From contig NZ_CP045032.1 of NCBI RefSeq assembly GCF_009026825.1, positions 1,612,001 through 1,676,000 of the forward strand: DNA of 64,000 bases, given 5' to 3'. This document shows, in pieces, positions 17,213 through 27,214 of the stretch. Each line of letters opens with the position of its first letter. Position 1 is the first letter of the stretch. The notes under the pieces were generated by a model. It searched no databases, was not told where the DNA came from, and worked only from the letters and a program-made list of their open reading frames with translations. Position numbers and translations under genes: made by a program. This DNA comes from Corynebacterium urogenitale (GTDB lineage Bacteria; Actinomycetota; Actinomycetes; Mycobacteriales; Mycobacteriaceae).

Positions 17213-18856
17213 ATGAGCCCTAGAACCAATGGTCGCGACCCTCGCGATGAGCACAATGGACGGGATTTCGCCGATTTCCTGGCAGGATCCGGACGCATGA
17301 ACCCTGAGGACATGCTTCCCCTACCTGATCGCCAGGATTACAGCCAGAAACCTCCCGTCATCCCGGAAGGCACGGCAGACGATTCTGGCTTGGGTACTAC
17401 GAGCAACGAGCCGACATCCGAGCTCCACAAGGATTACGTTGAGAAGGCGTCGCAGTCTCCCTCCGATGAGGATGAAGATGGCGCCGCCCTGTTCAACAAG
17501 CCGAAGGACTCGGAGGAAGTCAAAGCAGCCAAGCGTGAGAAACTGTTGAACCCGGGAAAGTCCCTAGATAAGTCCTACGACGGCGACGACAATCTCAATC
17601 CAGAGCTGCGCGACCGCGCCGAAGTGATCGGCACTTCTGTCCGTTGGTTTGCCGGTTGGTGCCTGCGCTTCCTCATCATGGCCATCGCCGCCTTCGTTCT
17701 CTTCAATGTCATCGGCAAGCTGTGGGCGGGCATTCTGCCTATTCTGCTCTCCCTGATCGTATGTACGGTGCTGTGGCCGGTGGTTCGGTTCCTCCGCAAG
17801 ATCTACGTGCCGAATGCCTTGGCGGTGGCTCTCACTATCGTCGGATTCTTCGCCGCCATCGGTGGTATCTTCGCGCTCATTGCGCCGTCGGCAGTCGATC
17901 AGTCCCGCGCCCTGATTAACCAGGCGAACGACGGTATCCGCACTATTCAGGATTGGCTCGCAGGTCCTCCGCTGAACTTGGAGGAGACACAGCTCAACGA
18001 TGCCCTCGACCAAGCCACGTCTTGGTTGCAGGAGCAGTCCGGCAACATCGCCTCTGAAGTCGCGGCTGGCGCTACCGCCACGTTCTCCGCTCTGGTCACG
18101 CTGCTGGTGATGCTGGTGCTGACGTTCTTCTTCCTCAAGGACGGTGAGCGCTTCCTGCCGATGGTTCGTCGTGTCACGGGTCGCCGCGTTGGCTGGCACC
18201 TTACTGAGATCCTCACCCGCATGTGGAACACCTTGGGTGGCTTCATCCGCACTCAGGCGATTGTGTCCTTCATCGATGCCCTGTTCATCGGCATCGGCCT
18301 GGTCATTCTCAACGTCCCACTGGCCGGAGCCTTGGCCGTACTGACATTCTTCGCGGGATTCATCCCAATGGTCGGTGCGGTCACCGCCGGCGCTCTCTCC
18401 GTGTTGGTCGCATTGGTTGCGGTGGACTTCAAGACCGCAGTGATCGTCCTGATCCTGATCATTGTTGTGCAGCAGCTGGAAGGCAACGTCCTCCAGCCAG
18501 TACTGCAGTCCCGCGCGATGGATGTCCACCCTGTGATCATCCTGCTGGCGGTGACCGTGGGTTCCACCCTCTTCGGCATCATTGGCGCATTCCTTGCTGT
18601 TCCAGTTGCCGCGATGATCGCCGTTGCTCTGCGGTACATGGGGGATCTCACCGACCTGTCTACCGGTGAGAAAACCAGCGACGACATTAATTTCGCTACC
18701 ACAGCCGGAACCTTGACAGGCGCACAATCCGAGCGCAACGCTAAGCGCTGGCAAGAATGGCGCAAGCAGATTCAGCAGGAGACGGAAAAGCTCAACTTCG
18801 CTAACTTGCTCAACCCGCTGCGAGGAAATGACAAGAACTCCACCGCGGAGAAGTAA
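17213..18856 (+). CDS. AI-2E family transporter (PerM-like) with long acidic N-terminus
   Basis: 547 residues. The first about 140 residues are hydrophilic, disordered-looking and acidic (SPSDEDEDGAALF); the rest is the AI-2E/PerM fold with about seven helices, including FFFLKDGERFLP, the FIRTQAIVSFIDALFIGIGL segment and FFAGFIPMVGAVTAGALS, which are hallmark regions. The family contains AI-2 exporters and Na+/H+ antiporters, so the substrate is open. It probably heads an operon with the DUF6542 gene 11 bp downstream. A possible -10 (CACAAT) lies just before the ATG. Confidence 0.9.
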   Translation: MSPRTNGRDPRDEHNGRDFADFLAGSGRMNPEDMLPLPDRQDYSQKPPVIPEGTADDSGLGTTSNEPTSELHKDYVEKASQSPSDEDEDGAALFNKPKDSEEVKAAKREKLLNPGKSLDKSYDGDDNLNPELRDRAEVIGTSVRWFAGWCLRFLIMAIAAFVLFNVIGKLWAGILPILLSLIVCTVLWPVVRFLRKIYVPNALAVALTIVGFFAAIGGIFALIAPSAVDQSRALINQANDGIRTIQDWLAGPPLNLEETQLNDALDQATSWLQEQSGNIASEVAAGATATFSALVTLLVMLVLTFFFLKDGERFLPMVRRVTGRRVGWHLTEILTRMWNTLGGFIRTQAIVSFIDALFIGIGLVILNVPLAGALAVLTFFAGFIPMVGAVTAGALSVLVALVAVDFKTAVIVLILIIVVQQLEGNVLQPVLQSRAMDVHPVIILLAVTVGSTLFGIIGAFLAVPVAAMIAVALRYMGDLTDLSTGEKTSDDINFATTAGTLTGAQSERNAKRWQEWRKQIQQETEKLNFANLLNPLRGNDKNSTAEK

Positions 18857-18867
18857 TATTTACTGCC

Positions 18868-19887
18868 GTGACTGAAAGCACCCGAAACCGATCTCGTTCG
18901 AAGTCCCGCCATGCCGCGGTGACTTCCGATCGTCCTCTGTTCCCCGTCTGGGCGCCCCCATTGGTGATGATCGCAGTGACCATCACGGGCTTAGTGTTAG
19001 CTGCAGAGACGGGCACCGCACCGATGGCTTATTTCGTGTTGTTTGCTGTCGCGTGCGTGGTGTGCACGGTGTTGGTGGAATCGCGAGGCCTGTTTCTCAC
19101 AGTTGCCGCGCAGCCACTGTATTTCCTCATCGGTGCCCTGGCGATCGGCTGGCTTTCCTCTCAAGCCACGGCGGGCAATAGCTCGAAGACGAAGCTCATC
19201 ACGGCAATTTATCCCACGATCGAGCACTTCCTGTGGCTCTTGATCCCTTTCCTCATCTCCGTGGTAATCGCCGTGATTCGCTGGCGCCACTACCGACGAG
19301 TTCTTGCCCGACGCCAACGGGAGGATGTTTCAGCTCGCCGCCGACGTCGCACGTCTGAGGATTCCAATCTCGCCACTTACTCCCGCTCTCGGCGCTACTC
19401 AGGAAATTCCGCTGCCGACAGCGAAACCGACGGAGACAAGGGCACACTCCGCGGCAGAGCAGATGAGGAGCCGAGTTCCTCTTCAGGCCAGCGCGGCATG
19501 GGATCACTGTCTTCCCGTGGAGAAAGCCGCCGGAGGGCCGAGAACTCGGCTCGTTCCTATAGGAGGCATGGAGGTAACTCCAACTCTCGTTCCGTGGAGG
19601 AACTCATCCGCCGTAGCGAGGAGCGGCGCGCTTCAAGGGCTGAGCGCGACCGTAATAGCAGCGCAGTAAGCGATCGTGGCGGCAACGGGGCTAGCGACCG
19701 CACCAGCAGCGCAGTGAGCGATCGTGGCGCCAATGGACTGACGGACAACACCGGTGCGGAGAACGACCGCGGTCGGCACGATGCTACGGGAGAAAGCCAA
19801 GGGCGCCATTACTACCGGAGCCGCTCACCACTGCCGAAGAAACGAGCTCCTTATTTGGACGAAGAGTTCACCATCGAGGAGAACTAG
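18868..19887 (+). CDS. DUF6542 membrane protein with arginine/serine-rich tail
   Basis: 339 residues from a GTG. Residues about 25-145 hold four membrane helices with the DUF6542 layout (FPVWAPPLVMIAVTITGLVL, ESRGLFLTVAAQPLYFLIGA). The remaining about 190 residues are cytoplasmic, highly charged and rich in Arg, Ser and Gly, with two near-identical blocks (RNSSAVSDRGGNGASDRTSS, then SAVSDRGANGLTD), suggesting repeat expansion. Function unknown. It sits next to ispH and xseAB as in other corynebacteria, and follows the AI-2E gene in the same direction. Confidence 0.8.
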   Translation: MTESTRNRSRSKSRHAAVTSDRPLFPVWAPPLVMIAVTITGLVLAAETGTAPMAYFVLFAVACVVCTVLVESRGLFLTVAAQPLYFLIGALAIGWLSSQATAGNSSKTKLITAIYPTIEHFLWLLIPFLISVVIAVIRWRHYRRVLARRQREDVSARRRRRTSEDSNLATYSRSRRYSGNSAADSETDGDKGTLRGRADEEPSSSSGQRGMGSLSSRGESRRRAENSARSYRRHGGNSNSRSVEELIRRSEERRASRAERDRNSSAVSDRGGNGASDRTSSAVSDRGANGLTDNTGAENDRGRHDATGESQGRHYYRSRSPLPKKRAPYLDEEFTIEEN

Positions 19888-19935
19888 CTCCCCACGTCCC
19901 CCGTGGGATCTCACTCCTCCCCATAAGATGCAAAA

Positions 19936-19997
19936 TCCGCGGGGTTTTCGGTGCTAAAAAGCAGGTAATCACACCGGAAACCCCGCGGTTTTTGCAA
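19936..19997. terminator. Bidirectional terminator between the DUF6542 gene and ispH
   Basis: CCGCGGGGTTTTCGGTG pairs with CACCGGAAACCCCGCGG almost perfectly. TTTTT follows on the plus strand and A residues precede it, so it can stop both convergent transcripts. Confidence 0.9.
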
Positions 19998-20009
19998 CTG
20001 GCGTACCCC

Positions 20010-21011
20010 CTAAGTGCGGGCTGGGCGCAGCTCCCGTGGGAGGGAGAAGATCAGATCCTCGGTCGCAGTCGTGACTTCCTCCACGGTGCCGAACCCCTGA
20101 TCCGCCAGCAGCTCCAGCACACCCCGGACGAGAATTTCCGGCACGGACGCTCCGGAAGTGACGCCCACTGAGGTCACACCCTCCAGCCACGACAGATCAA
20201 CCTGCTCCGCGTAATCCACCAAGTAAGCCTCCTTGGTGCCATACTCCAGCGCGACCTCCACAAGCCGCTTGGAGTTAGAAGAATTCTGCGAGCCCACAAC
20301 GATCATCAGCTCGACCTTCGGAGCAATCGCCTTCACCGCAACCTGGCGGTTCTGGGTTGCGTAGCAGATGTCATCGCTCGGCGGATCCTGAATCTCCGGG
20401 AACTTCTCACGCAGCATCTTGACCGTCTGCATCGTCTCATCCACGCTCAGCGTGGTCTGGGACAGCCAGATGAGCTTCGTACCCTCCGGGAAATCCAAAG
20501 CATCCACGTCCTCCTGGCCATCCACCAAGTGCACCACGTCCGGTGCCTCTCCCGCAGTGCCCTCGACCTCCTCGTGGCCGTGGTGGCCGATGAGGATGAT
20601 CTGATAGCCCTGACGCGCGAAGCGCTTGACCTCCTGGTGAACCTTGGTCACCAGCGGACAGGTAGCGTCGAACGTCTTCAATTCCAGCTGCCGCGCCTCT
20701 TGATGCACCATGGGCGACACTCCGTGGGCGGAGAACACCACGTTGGAGCCCTTTGGAACCTCGCTGGTTTCATCAACGAAGATCACGCCCTGCTCCTCAA
20801 AGGTCTTCACGACGTGCTTGTTGTGCACAATCTCCTTGCGGACGTACAGGGGAGCTCCGAACTTCTCGAGTGCTTTCTCCACTGTTTCCACGGCGCGATC
20901 GACGCCTGCACAGTAGCCGCGCGGAGCAGCCAGCAAAACCCGCTTTTCGCTGGGGTTCTGGCCGGTATTGTCGGTGGTCTCTGCTGGGTGCGTTGAGGTC
21001 ATATGTGCCAT
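20010..21011 (-). CDS. ispH: 4-hydroxy-3-methylbut-2-enyl diphosphate reductase
   Basis: 333 residues, full length. It catalyses the last step of the MEP pathway, reducing HMBPP to IPP and DMAPP with a 4Fe-4S cluster. The three cluster cysteines are visible as Cys34 (RGYCAGV), Cys118 (DATCPLV) and Cys216 (ICYATQNRQ), and the E-I-V-H-N and S-A-H-G-V motifs carry substrate-binding His residues. An ATG three codons into the frame is an alternative start. It is divergent from xseA across 65 bp. Its product supplies prenyl units to UppS (48225-48998). Confidence 0.97.
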   Translation of the reverse strand: MAHMTSTHPAETTDNTGQNPSEKRVLLAAPRGYCAGVDRAVETVEKALEKFGAPLYVRKEIVHNKHVVKTFEEQGVIFVDETSEVPKGSNVVFSAHGVSPMVHQEARQLELKTFDATCPLVTKVHQEVKRFARQGYQIILIGHHGHEEVEGTAGEAPDVVHLVDGQEDVDALDFPEGTKLIWLSQTTLSVDETMQTVKMLREKFPEIQDPPSDDICYATQNRQVAVKAIAPKVELMIVVGSQNSSNSKRLVEVALEYGTKEAYLVDYAEQVDLSWLEGVTSVGVTSGASVPEILVRGVLELLADQGFGTVEEVTTATEDLIFSLPRELRPART

Positions 21012-21076
21012 CGTATCGCACTGCGCATACGGGAGTTAGCGCCCTCTTGTCGCGGCGACCAATACAATGAGCAATC

Positions 21077-22462
21077 GTGACGGATAAGCAACAGTCAAAG
21101 CAATCGCCGGGTGGCGGAAATGCCGGGGGGCCAAGTCCCGACGCGCCGTGGCCTGTCGCTCAGCTCAATGCGCAAGTGAAGAATTGGATCGAGCGCTTGG
21201 GGCATATCTGGGTGGAGGGGCAAGTAACCCAGGTCAATATGAAGTCCACGTGGAAGCTTTCCTACGTGACGCTCCGCGACGTGGAGCAGGAAGCCTCCGT
21301 GCAGGTCACTCTCAGCACGGCCACGCTGCGTAACATGTCCACCCCGCTGAAGAATGGCGACCGCGTGGTGATGTATGGCAAGCCAGCATTTTACGCGGGC
21401 CGCGGCAGTTTTTCTCTGTGGGTGACGCAGGTACGGCACGTTGGTGTGGGAGAACTCCTCGCGCGGATCGAGCAGTTGAAGCGCGCCTTGGCCGCGGAGG
21501 GTCTGTTCGATGAGCGGCTCAAGCGTCCCCTGCCTTTCCTTCCCCACTGCATCGGGTTGATCACTGGCCGTGGCTCGGCTGCGGAGCGGGACGTTTTGTC
21601 TGTGGCGAAGGATCGGTGGCCGGCGGTGCGTTTCGAGGTGATCAATACTGCGGTGCAGGGTCCGAACGCTGTGCCGGAAATACTGGCAGCTCTGGAGAAG
21701 CTCGAGGCCAACCCGCAGGTGGATGTCATCATCGTGGCGCGTGGCGGCGGGTCTGTGGAGGATCTCCTGCCGTTTTCCGAGGAGGCACTGTCGCGTGCTG
21801 TGTCTCGAATGACGACGCCAGTAGTCTCCGCCATTGGCCATGAGCCCGATAATCCAGTGTTGGATCACGTGGCAGATGTGCGAGCAGCAACCCCGACTGA
21901 TGCTGCGAAGCGGGTAGTGCCAGATGTAGTTGGGGAACGCCAGTACGTCGCAGAGCTGCGTGGTCGCGCGGCAGCTGCGCTGCGTGGGTGGGTTGCGCAC
22001 GAGCGAAAGGCTCTCAGCAACGTTCGCTCCCGCCCTGTGTTGGCGGATCCGATGCTTCCCGTCACGCGCCAACAGGAGATCCTGGCGGAATCGGTGCAGC
22101 GCAAGGATCGGGCTCTGGGGCTGGCGGTGCGGGAACGCCGTAATCACATCGCGGCCCTTAAGGCGCAGGTCAATGCCCTGGGTCCTTCTCAAACACTGGC
22201 GCGTGGCTACTCCATCGTGCAGGTCGTGCCCCGGGATGGCTCTGGGCCGGCAGTGGTGACCACGGTGGATGAGGTTCAGCCGGGCTCGCAGCTGCGGATC
22301 CGCGTTCCCGATGGATCCGTGACAGCTGCTGCGATGTCCGTGCAGCGGGCGCCTGGTGGCGTCGATGAACAAGGAAAGGGCGCCACACGTGGCGCTGAAG
22401 AGATCCCGGACAAAACTCTCCAGGACAACGAAAAACATGCAAATGACGAGGCAGAAGGATAA
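21077..22462 (+). CDS. xseA: Exodeoxyribonuclease VII large subunit
   Basis: 461 residues from a GTG. An N-terminal OB-fold ([40 protein letters not shown]) is followed by the catalytic domain with [14 protein letters not shown], the [20 protein letters not shown] loop and [20 protein letters not shown]. The C-terminal coiled region and a short strand domain ([10 protein letters not shown]) complete the family pattern, with an extra hydrophilic tail of about 40 residues. With XseB it forms the nuclease that degrades single-stranded DNA in repair. It is translated with xseB, which starts four bases after its stop. Confidence 0.96.
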   Translation: MTDKQQSKQSPGGGNAGGPSPDAPWPVAQLNAQVKNWIERLGHIWVEGQVTQVNMKSTWKLSYVTLRDVEQEASVQVTLSTATLRNMSTPLKNGDRVVMYGKPAFYAGRGSFSLWVTQVRHVGVGELLARIEQLKRALAAEGLFDERLKRPLPFLPHCIGLITGRGSAAERDVLSVAKDRWPAVRFEVINTAVQGPNAVPEILAALEKLEANPQVDVIIVARGGGSVEDLLPFSEEALSRAVSRMTTPVVSAIGHEPDNPVLDHVADVRAATPTDAAKRVVPDVVGERQYVAELRGRAAAALRGWVAHERKALSNVRSRPVLADPMLPVTRQQEILAESVQRKDRALGLAVRERRNHIAALKAQVNALGPSQTLARGYSIVQVVPRDGSGPAVVTTVDEVQPGSQLRIRVPDGSVTAAAMSVQRAPGGVDEQGKGATRGAEEIPDKTLQDNEKHANDEAEG

Positions 22463-22466
22463 AAAC

Positions 22467-22703
22467 ATGGCAGAGCAGCAACAGAAGTTCCGTCCGGTGG
22501 ATGAGCTCAACTACGAGCAGGCACGCGATGAGTTGGTGGAGATTGTGAAGATCCTCGAGCTCGGTCAGATGAGCCTGGATGAATCCCTCAATTACTGGGA
22601 ACGCGGTGAAGAATTGGCGGCCTACTGCGAGAAGTACCTCGACGGAGCATCTTCGCGCATTGAAAAAGCCCTCGAGCGCCGCGAAGGGCAGAACGAGGGC
22701 TAG
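22467..22703 (+). CDS. xseB: Exodeoxyribonuclease VII small subunit
   Basis: 78 residues from the ATG at 22467, preceded by AAGGA. The sequence [20 protein letters not shown] and [20 protein letters not shown] is the standard helical hairpin of XseB, which wraps the large subunit. The start is chosen because it gives the normal length; an open frame extends upstream inside xseA in another frame without family character. It is the last gene of the xseAB unit. Confidence 0.96.
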   Translation: MAEQQQKFRPVDELNYEQARDELVEIVKILELGQMSLDESLNYWERGEELAAYCEKYLDGASSRIEKALERREGQNEG

Positions 22704-22774
22704 GGCTCAGGGGTAAGGCTCGGAGCGAAGGCTAGGCCAGGGCTAACGCCACCGCTAGCGACTGAGCCCGGGGA

Positions 22775-23416
22775 CTACTCTGAGCGTTGCTCATCAGCCG
22801 GTTGATTACCTGTCGGTCCGGCATTGCTCGTTGCCCCGGCGGAAGCGTTACGCTCAATCGGCTGGGCCTTTTGCGCTGCCTCTGCCGCGGTACGCATCAG
22901 GTCATCATTTGCCATGCCCTCGAGGGCTAGGCGGACATCGCCCAAGTCTGTCGCCCACACCGGCCGCGTGTCCTCGCCTTCCAGAACGATCCACCGCTGG
23001 CCGTCAATGTTTTCCTCTCGAACCTGCTCGCGGTAATCCTCATCTGGCTGCTTCGCATCGTCCAGAGGCGCCGGTGTCTGGGTCAGCGAAATATACATTT
23101 CCTCATCAATGACCCAACCCGTGAGGACGGAAATCTGCTGCCCCACTTCCGTGCGGCGTTGCGAATTTGGCACCCAGCCCTCAGGCATTTCTACGTAGCG
23201 GATGGGGAAATCCAACGCCTGCGCATCCATCTTCAGAATGGATTCCGCCTCGACCTCCCTCACGGGTCCCTTAGCCTCTGGTCGACCAGGATCGACCGAG
23301 CACAGTCCGGTGAAACCGACCACCAGGAACATGGAGAGCAAGAGGACAACCAAAGTCATGACGATGTCTTTGGTGGACTGGAAGACGCGAGGCTTTTCGA
23401 TACGCACGCCAGCCAT
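22775..23416 (-). CDS. DUF4245 single-pass membrane protein
   Basis: 213 residues. A short cytoplasmic start (RIEKPRVFQSTKDIVMT) leads into one membrane helix (LVVLLLSMFLVVGFTGLC), followed by an outer domain with FPIRYVEMPEGWVPNSQRR and ISVLTGWVIDEEMYISLTQT, the DUF4245 pattern found between xseB and glpX in actinobacteria. The C-terminal about 35 residues are Ala/Gly/Asn-rich. Function unknown. Convergent with xseB and divergent from glpX. Confidence 0.88.
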   Translation of the reverse strand: MAGVRIEKPRVFQSTKDIVMTLVVLLLSMFLVVGFTGLCSVDPGRPEAKGPVREVEAESILKMDAQALDFPIRYVEMPEGWVPNSQRRTEVGQQISVLTGWVIDEEMYISLTQTPAPLDDAKQPDEDYREQVREENIDGQRWIVLEGEDTRPVWATDLGDVRLALEGMANDDLMRTAAEAAQKAQPIERNASAGATSNAGPTGNQPADEQRSE

Positions 23417-23544
23417 TATCGCATTAACTTCACCTCGACCCCCTAATAGGTGGTTCGAAATCTTAACGAAATGTCACAGCAGTGACACAATGGTGGGGTA
23501 CGACTAAAGGGTTAAATCAATCAATGAGAAAAGGGTTGGTGCAT

Positions 23545-24579
23545 ATGTCCACCGAAGCAAACCTCACCACGCCAGGCTCCCGCGGCGAGGCACCTGATCG
23601 CAACCTCGCCATGGAGCTCGTGCGCGTGACTGAGGCCGCAGCGCTCGCTTCTGGAAAGTGGGTCGGTCGTGGGCAGAAGGAATCCGGCGACGGAGCTGCT
23701 GTGGATGCCATGCGCCAGCTCATCAACACCGTGAACATGAACGGCGTGGTCGTCATCGGCGAAGGCGAAAAGGACGAGGCGCCGATGCTGTTCAACGGTG
23801 AGAAGGTCGGCACCGGTCAGGGCCCAGCAGTGGACATCGCCGTGGATCCAGTAGACGGCACCACCCTCATGGCTGAGGGTCGCCCGAACGCCATCTCCGT
23901 CATCGCTGCCGCCGAGCGTGGCTCCATGTACGATCCATCCGCCGTGTTCTACATGGAGAAGATCGCCGTCGGTCCCGAGGCCGTCGGCGTGGTGGACATC
24001 GAAGCTCCAGTCGCACACAACATTCAGGCCGTGGCGAAGGCCAAGAGCACCGTTCCAGGCGACATCACCGTCGTCGTTCTGGACCGCCCACGACACGCAG
24101 ATCTTATCCGGGACATCCGCGAAGCAGGCGCGAAGGTGCGCCTCATCGGTGATGGCGACGTGGCAGGTGCGGTCGCGGCTGCCCAGGACAATGCAACCAA
24201 CTCCGTCGACATCATGATGGGCATCGGTGGCACCCCGGAGGGCATCATCACCGCCTGTGCGATGAAGTGCATGGGTGGTGAGATCCAAGGCAAGCTGTGG
24301 CCGAAAGATGAGGCTGAGCGCCAGAAGGCGATCGACGCAGGCCACGACCTCAACCGCGTTCTGACCACCAATGACCTGGTGAACTCCGAGCACTGCTACT
24401 TCGTGGCGACCGGTGTCACCAACGGCGATATGGTGCGCGGCGTCTCCTACCGCAAGAATTCCGCAACCACCCGCACCCTGGCTATGCGTTCCAAGTCCGG
24501 TACTGTGCGTTACGTGGAATCCGTCCACCAGCTGCAGAAACTGCAGGAATACTCCGTGCTAGACTACACCCGCAAGTAG
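23545..24579 (+). CDS. glpX: Fructose-1,6-bisphosphatase class II
   Basis: 344 residues from the ATG at 23545, preceded by AAAGGG; an ATG at 23524 would add seven residues. The gluconeogenic phosphatase signature is complete: [19 protein letters not shown] and [20 protein letters not shown] bind the metal ions and phosphate, and [20 protein letters not shown] and the C-terminal [13 protein letters not shown] agree with actinobacterial GlpX. It converts fructose-1,6-bisphosphate to fructose-6-phosphate, needed during growth on fatty acids. Single-gene transcript ended by the hairpin at 24638. Confidence 0.97.
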   Translation: MSTEANLTTPGSRGEAPDRNLAMELVRVTEAAALASGKWVGRGQKESGDGAAVDAMRQLINTVNMNGVVVIGEGEKDEAPMLFNGEKVGTGQGPAVDIAVDPVDGTTLMAEGRPNAISVIAAAERGSMYDPSAVFYMEKIAVGPEAVGVVDIEAPVAHNIQAVAKAKSTVPGDITVVVLDRPRHADLIRDIREAGAKVRLIGDGDVAGAVAAAQDNATNSVDIMMGIGGTPEGIITACAMKCMGGEIQGKLWPKDEAERQKAIDAGHDLNRVLTTNDLVNSEHCYFVATGVTNGDMVRGVSYRKNSATTRTLAMRSKSGTVRYVESVHQLQKLQEYSVLDYTRK

Positions 24580-24637
24580 TTCGTCATCTGGGTTCACCTG
24601 GACCCACTCGAGGGGATGGCACCCGTCCCCCCATTTG

Positions 24638-24693
24638 CCCCGTCAGGCTCCCGTGCTCCTCGCAGGTACGGGGACCTGACGGGTATTCTTATT
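24638..24693 (+). terminator. Terminator of glpX
   Basis: CCCGTCAGGCTCCCGT pairs with ACGGGGACCTGACGGG (nine outer base pairs perfect) and is followed by the T-rich TATTCTTATT. Confidence 0.8.
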
Positions 24694-24729
24694 AGCGAGA
24701 ATTCATCAACCAGTGAAGGTGGCTTTTAC

Positions 24730-26133
24730 ATGAGCGATCAAGAGTTCCGCATCGAACACGACACGATGGGCGAAGTCAAGGTTCCTGCTAAGGCTCTGTG
24801 GCGTGCACAGACCCAGCGCGCAGTGGAAAACTTCCCTATCTCCGACCGTCCGCTGGAGGCTGCACAGATCCGCGCCATGGGTCTGCTGAAGGCTGCTTGC
24901 GCCCAGGTTAATAAGGATCGTGGCCTGCTGACCGATGAGCAGGCGGATGCCATCATCTCCGCCGCGAAGGAAATCGCCGATGGTCAGCACGACAGCGAGT
25001 TCCCGATCGACGTCTTCCAGACCGGCTCCGGCACCTCTTCCAACATGAACACCAACGAGGTCATCGCGTCCATCGCGAAGGCCAATGGTGTGGAGGTGCA
25101 CCCGAACGACCACGTCAATATGGGCCAGTCCTCCAACGACACCTTCCCTACCGCAACCCACGTCGCAGCGACCGTTGCTGCCGTTAATGACCTCATTCCA
25201 GGTCTGAAGGTTCTCGAGGAGTCCCTGTCCAAGAAGGCTGCGGAATGGAAGGACGTCGTGAAGTCCGGCCGCACCCACCTGATGGACGCCGTCCCAGTCA
25301 CCCTGGGCCAGGAGTTCGGTGGCTACGCTCGCCAGATCGCTGCTGGCATCGAACGCATCGAGGCCACCCTGCCTCGCCTCGGCGAGCTGCCAATCGGTGG
25401 CACCGCTGTGGGCACCGGCCTGAATACCCCAGCTGACTTCGGCGCTAACGTCACCGCTGAGCTCGTTAAGCTCACCGGTGTGGATGCTCTCAAGGAAGCC
25501 GAGAACCACTTCGAGGCTCAGGCCAACCGCGACGGCCTGGTCGAGTTCTCCGCTGCAATGCGCGGCGTGGCAGTCTCCCTGAACAAGATCGCCAACGACA
25601 TCCGTTGGATGGGCTCCGGCCCACTGACCGGGTTGGGCGAGATCCACCTCCCAGACCTGCAGCCAGGTTCTTCCATCATGCCGGGCAAGGTTAACCCTGT
25701 TCTGTGTGAGACCGCTACCCAGGTCGCCGCTCAGGTCATCGGTAACGACGCCGCCGTGGCTTTCGGTGGCGCCAACGGCCACTTCGAGCTCAACGTGTTC
25801 ATCCCAGTGATGGCTCGCAACGTGCTCGAGTCCTCCAAGCTGCTTGCTAACACCGCGCGTCAGTTCGCTACCCGCCTAGTCGACGGCATCGAGCCTAACG
25901 TGGAGCGCATGCGCACCCTAGCCGAGTCCTCTCCGTCCATCGTGACCCCGCTGAACTCCGCCATCGGCTACGAGAATGCAGCGAAGGTCGCCAAGACCGC
26001 TCTGAAGGAAGGTAAGACCATCCGCCAGACGGTCATCGACATGGGCTACGTCGACGGTGACAAGCTGACCGAGGAAGAACTGGACAAGCGACTCGACGTG
26101 CTGGCTATGGCTAACACGGATCGCGATAAGTAA
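24730..26133 (+). CDS. fumC: Class II fumarate hydratase
   Basis: 467 residues from the ATG at 24730 with an AAGGTGG site; the frame is open upstream but overlaps the glpX terminator. Family motifs are complete: [18 protein letters not shown], the [20 protein letters not shown] segment with the catalytic base region, and the signature loop [11 protein letters not shown]. It interconverts fumarate and malate in the citric acid cycle without an iron-sulfur cluster. Monocistronic, ending at the hairpin at 26151. Confidence 0.97.
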   Translation: MSDQEFRIEHDTMGEVKVPAKALWRAQTQRAVENFPISDRPLEAAQIRAMGLLKAACAQVNKDRGLLTDEQADAIISAAKEIADGQHDSEFPIDVFQTGSGTSSNMNTNEVIASIAKANGVEVHPNDHVNMGQSSNDTFPTATHVAATVAAVNDLIPGLKVLEESLSKKAAEWKDVVKSGRTHLMDAVPVTLGQEFGGYARQIAAGIERIEATLPRLGELPIGGTAVGTGLNTPADFGANVTAELVKLTGVDALKEAENHFEAQANRDGLVEFSAAMRGVAVSLNKIANDIRWMGSGPLTGLGEIHLPDLQPGSSIMPGKVNPVLCETATQVAAQVIGNDAAVAFGGANGHFELNVFIPVMARNVLESSKLLANTARQFATRLVDGIEPNVERMRTLAESSPSIVTPLNSAIGYENAAKVAKTALKEGKTIRQTVIDMGYVDGDKLTEEELDKRLDVLAMANTDRDK

Positions 26134-26150
26134 ACCTCCAACTCTCCTTG

Positions 26151-26206
26151 ACGCCCTCGGGCGCCGTTCCATCATCCGTGATGCGCTCGGCGACTGAGGG
26201 CGTTTC
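26151..26206 (+). terminator. Terminator of fumC
   Basis: ACGCCCTCGGGCGCC pairs with GGCGACTGAGGGCGT at 13 of 15 positions, and TTT follows. It starts 17 bp after the fumC stop. Confidence 0.7.
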
Positions 26207-26307
26207 GACATGTTCGAGTGCAACAGTGCCACAAGGATCTTTCTTTCATCCTGTACATACTTACACGCTGTTGTTTACCTTGCGCGGTGGAAGCGTATGC
26301 TACACGT

Positions 26308-27039
26308 GTGAACGATCAACACTCCGCCAACAACACCACGACTGCCGGGCTGACACCGCCGGATCTTCGAAGCATGGGCCTGCGCGAAAGAAAGCGCCGC
26401 GAAACGTACCTTCGAATCGAAGATGAGGCAACGCGGCTGTTCTTGGAGAAAAGCTACGACACCGTCACTCTGGAAGAGATCTGCGAAGCCGCTGTAGTCT
26501 CACGCCGCACCTTCTTCAACTACTTCCAATCCAAGGATCATGTAGCCATCGGTGACGTGCCCACCTCTCTGAGCGACGAAGAGCTCAACAATCTAGCCAA
26601 TCTGCAGCTGGAGCCTGGTCAAAAGTTGTCCCAGTTCCTACTCGACTACATGACAAAGCGCCGTATCAGGCACGCGGAGAAGATGATGGCCGGTTCCATC
26701 AATCCCGCTCTCTCGGAGATCATCTCCGAACGCCGTGCCGAAATTCTGCGCCGCAACCCTACGCTGGGTTTGTCGAACCTCAATGGTTTTGAGCAAATGC
26801 GCCGCGGACTCGTCGATGCAGTCGTCCGAAACCTCGATAAGTTCCCCGCGCACCGCAACTTGACAAACGTTACGGCTCGGGAAGAAGCCAGTTTGACGGT
26901 CGTCGCTATCGTGACTACCCAGTGGACTGAGGCGATGTTCCTCACCGAGGTTCCCGCAGGCTATTCAGCGCAACAGTCGCTGGACCGCACGGTGGATAAC
27001 TTTGCGCAAATGTTTGCTACCCTCAGCAACCGCGAGTGA
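26308..27039 (+). CDS. TetR family transcriptional regulator
   Basis: 243 residues from the GTG at 26308. The N-terminal DNA-binding domain (about residues 25-75) shows the TetR helix-turn-helix: VTLEEICEAAVVSRRTFFNY and FQSKDHVAIG. The C-terminal ligand domain is helical and unassigned. A -10-like TATGCT ends six bases before the GTG, which suggests a leaderless transcript starting at the start codon. The MFS exporter gene 175 bp downstream, in the same direction, is the likely target, although a terminator separates the two. Confidence 0.9.
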   Translation: MNDQHSANNTTTAGLTPPDLRSMGLRERKRRETYLRIEDEATRLFLEKSYDTVTLEEICEAAVVSRRTFFNYFQSKDHVAIGDVPTSLSDEELNNLANLQLEPGQKLSQFLLDYMTKRRIRHAEKMMAGSINPALSEIISERRAEILRRNPTLGLSNLNGFEQMRRGLVDAVVRNLDKFPAHRNLTNVTAREEASLTVVAIVTTQWTEAMFLTEVPAGYSAQQSLDRTVDNFAQMFATLSNRE

Positions 27040-27063
27040 GAAATAGGCGTAATCTTCACATGT

Positions 27064-27094
27064 GTGGCGACAGGAGTTTCCTGTCGCCACTTTT
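27064..27094 (+). terminator. Terminator of the tetR gene
   Basis: GTGGCGACAGGA and TCCTGTCGCCAC form a perfect 12-bp stem with a three-base loop, followed by TTTT. It separates the regulator transcript from the MFS gene. Confidence 0.93.
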
Positions 27095-27214
27095 CCCGCC
27101 GCCCCCATGGACCATCTCCCCAAGAGAGTTTCCTGACCAATCCGGCACCGATGGAGCTCTCCGGCCCGGAGGACGACACTGTAGCCAGCCATCTCGACAG
27201 TGAAAGGTTGTTAG

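Noticed and set aside
22703-22769. GGGCTCAG/CTGAGCCC inverted repeat as an xseAB terminator
   Set aside because: An eight-base stem with a 51-base loop and no T tract is too weak to call.
23440-23470. A GGTTCGAAAT stretch resembling a tRNA T-loop
   Set aside because: There is no matching acceptor stem or anticodon arm around it.
23521-24528. A 335-codon frame opposite glpX, and similar long frames opposite fumC, xseA and the AI-2E gene
   Set aside because: High-GC codon bias opens antisense frames; the sense genes are full-length and recognisable.
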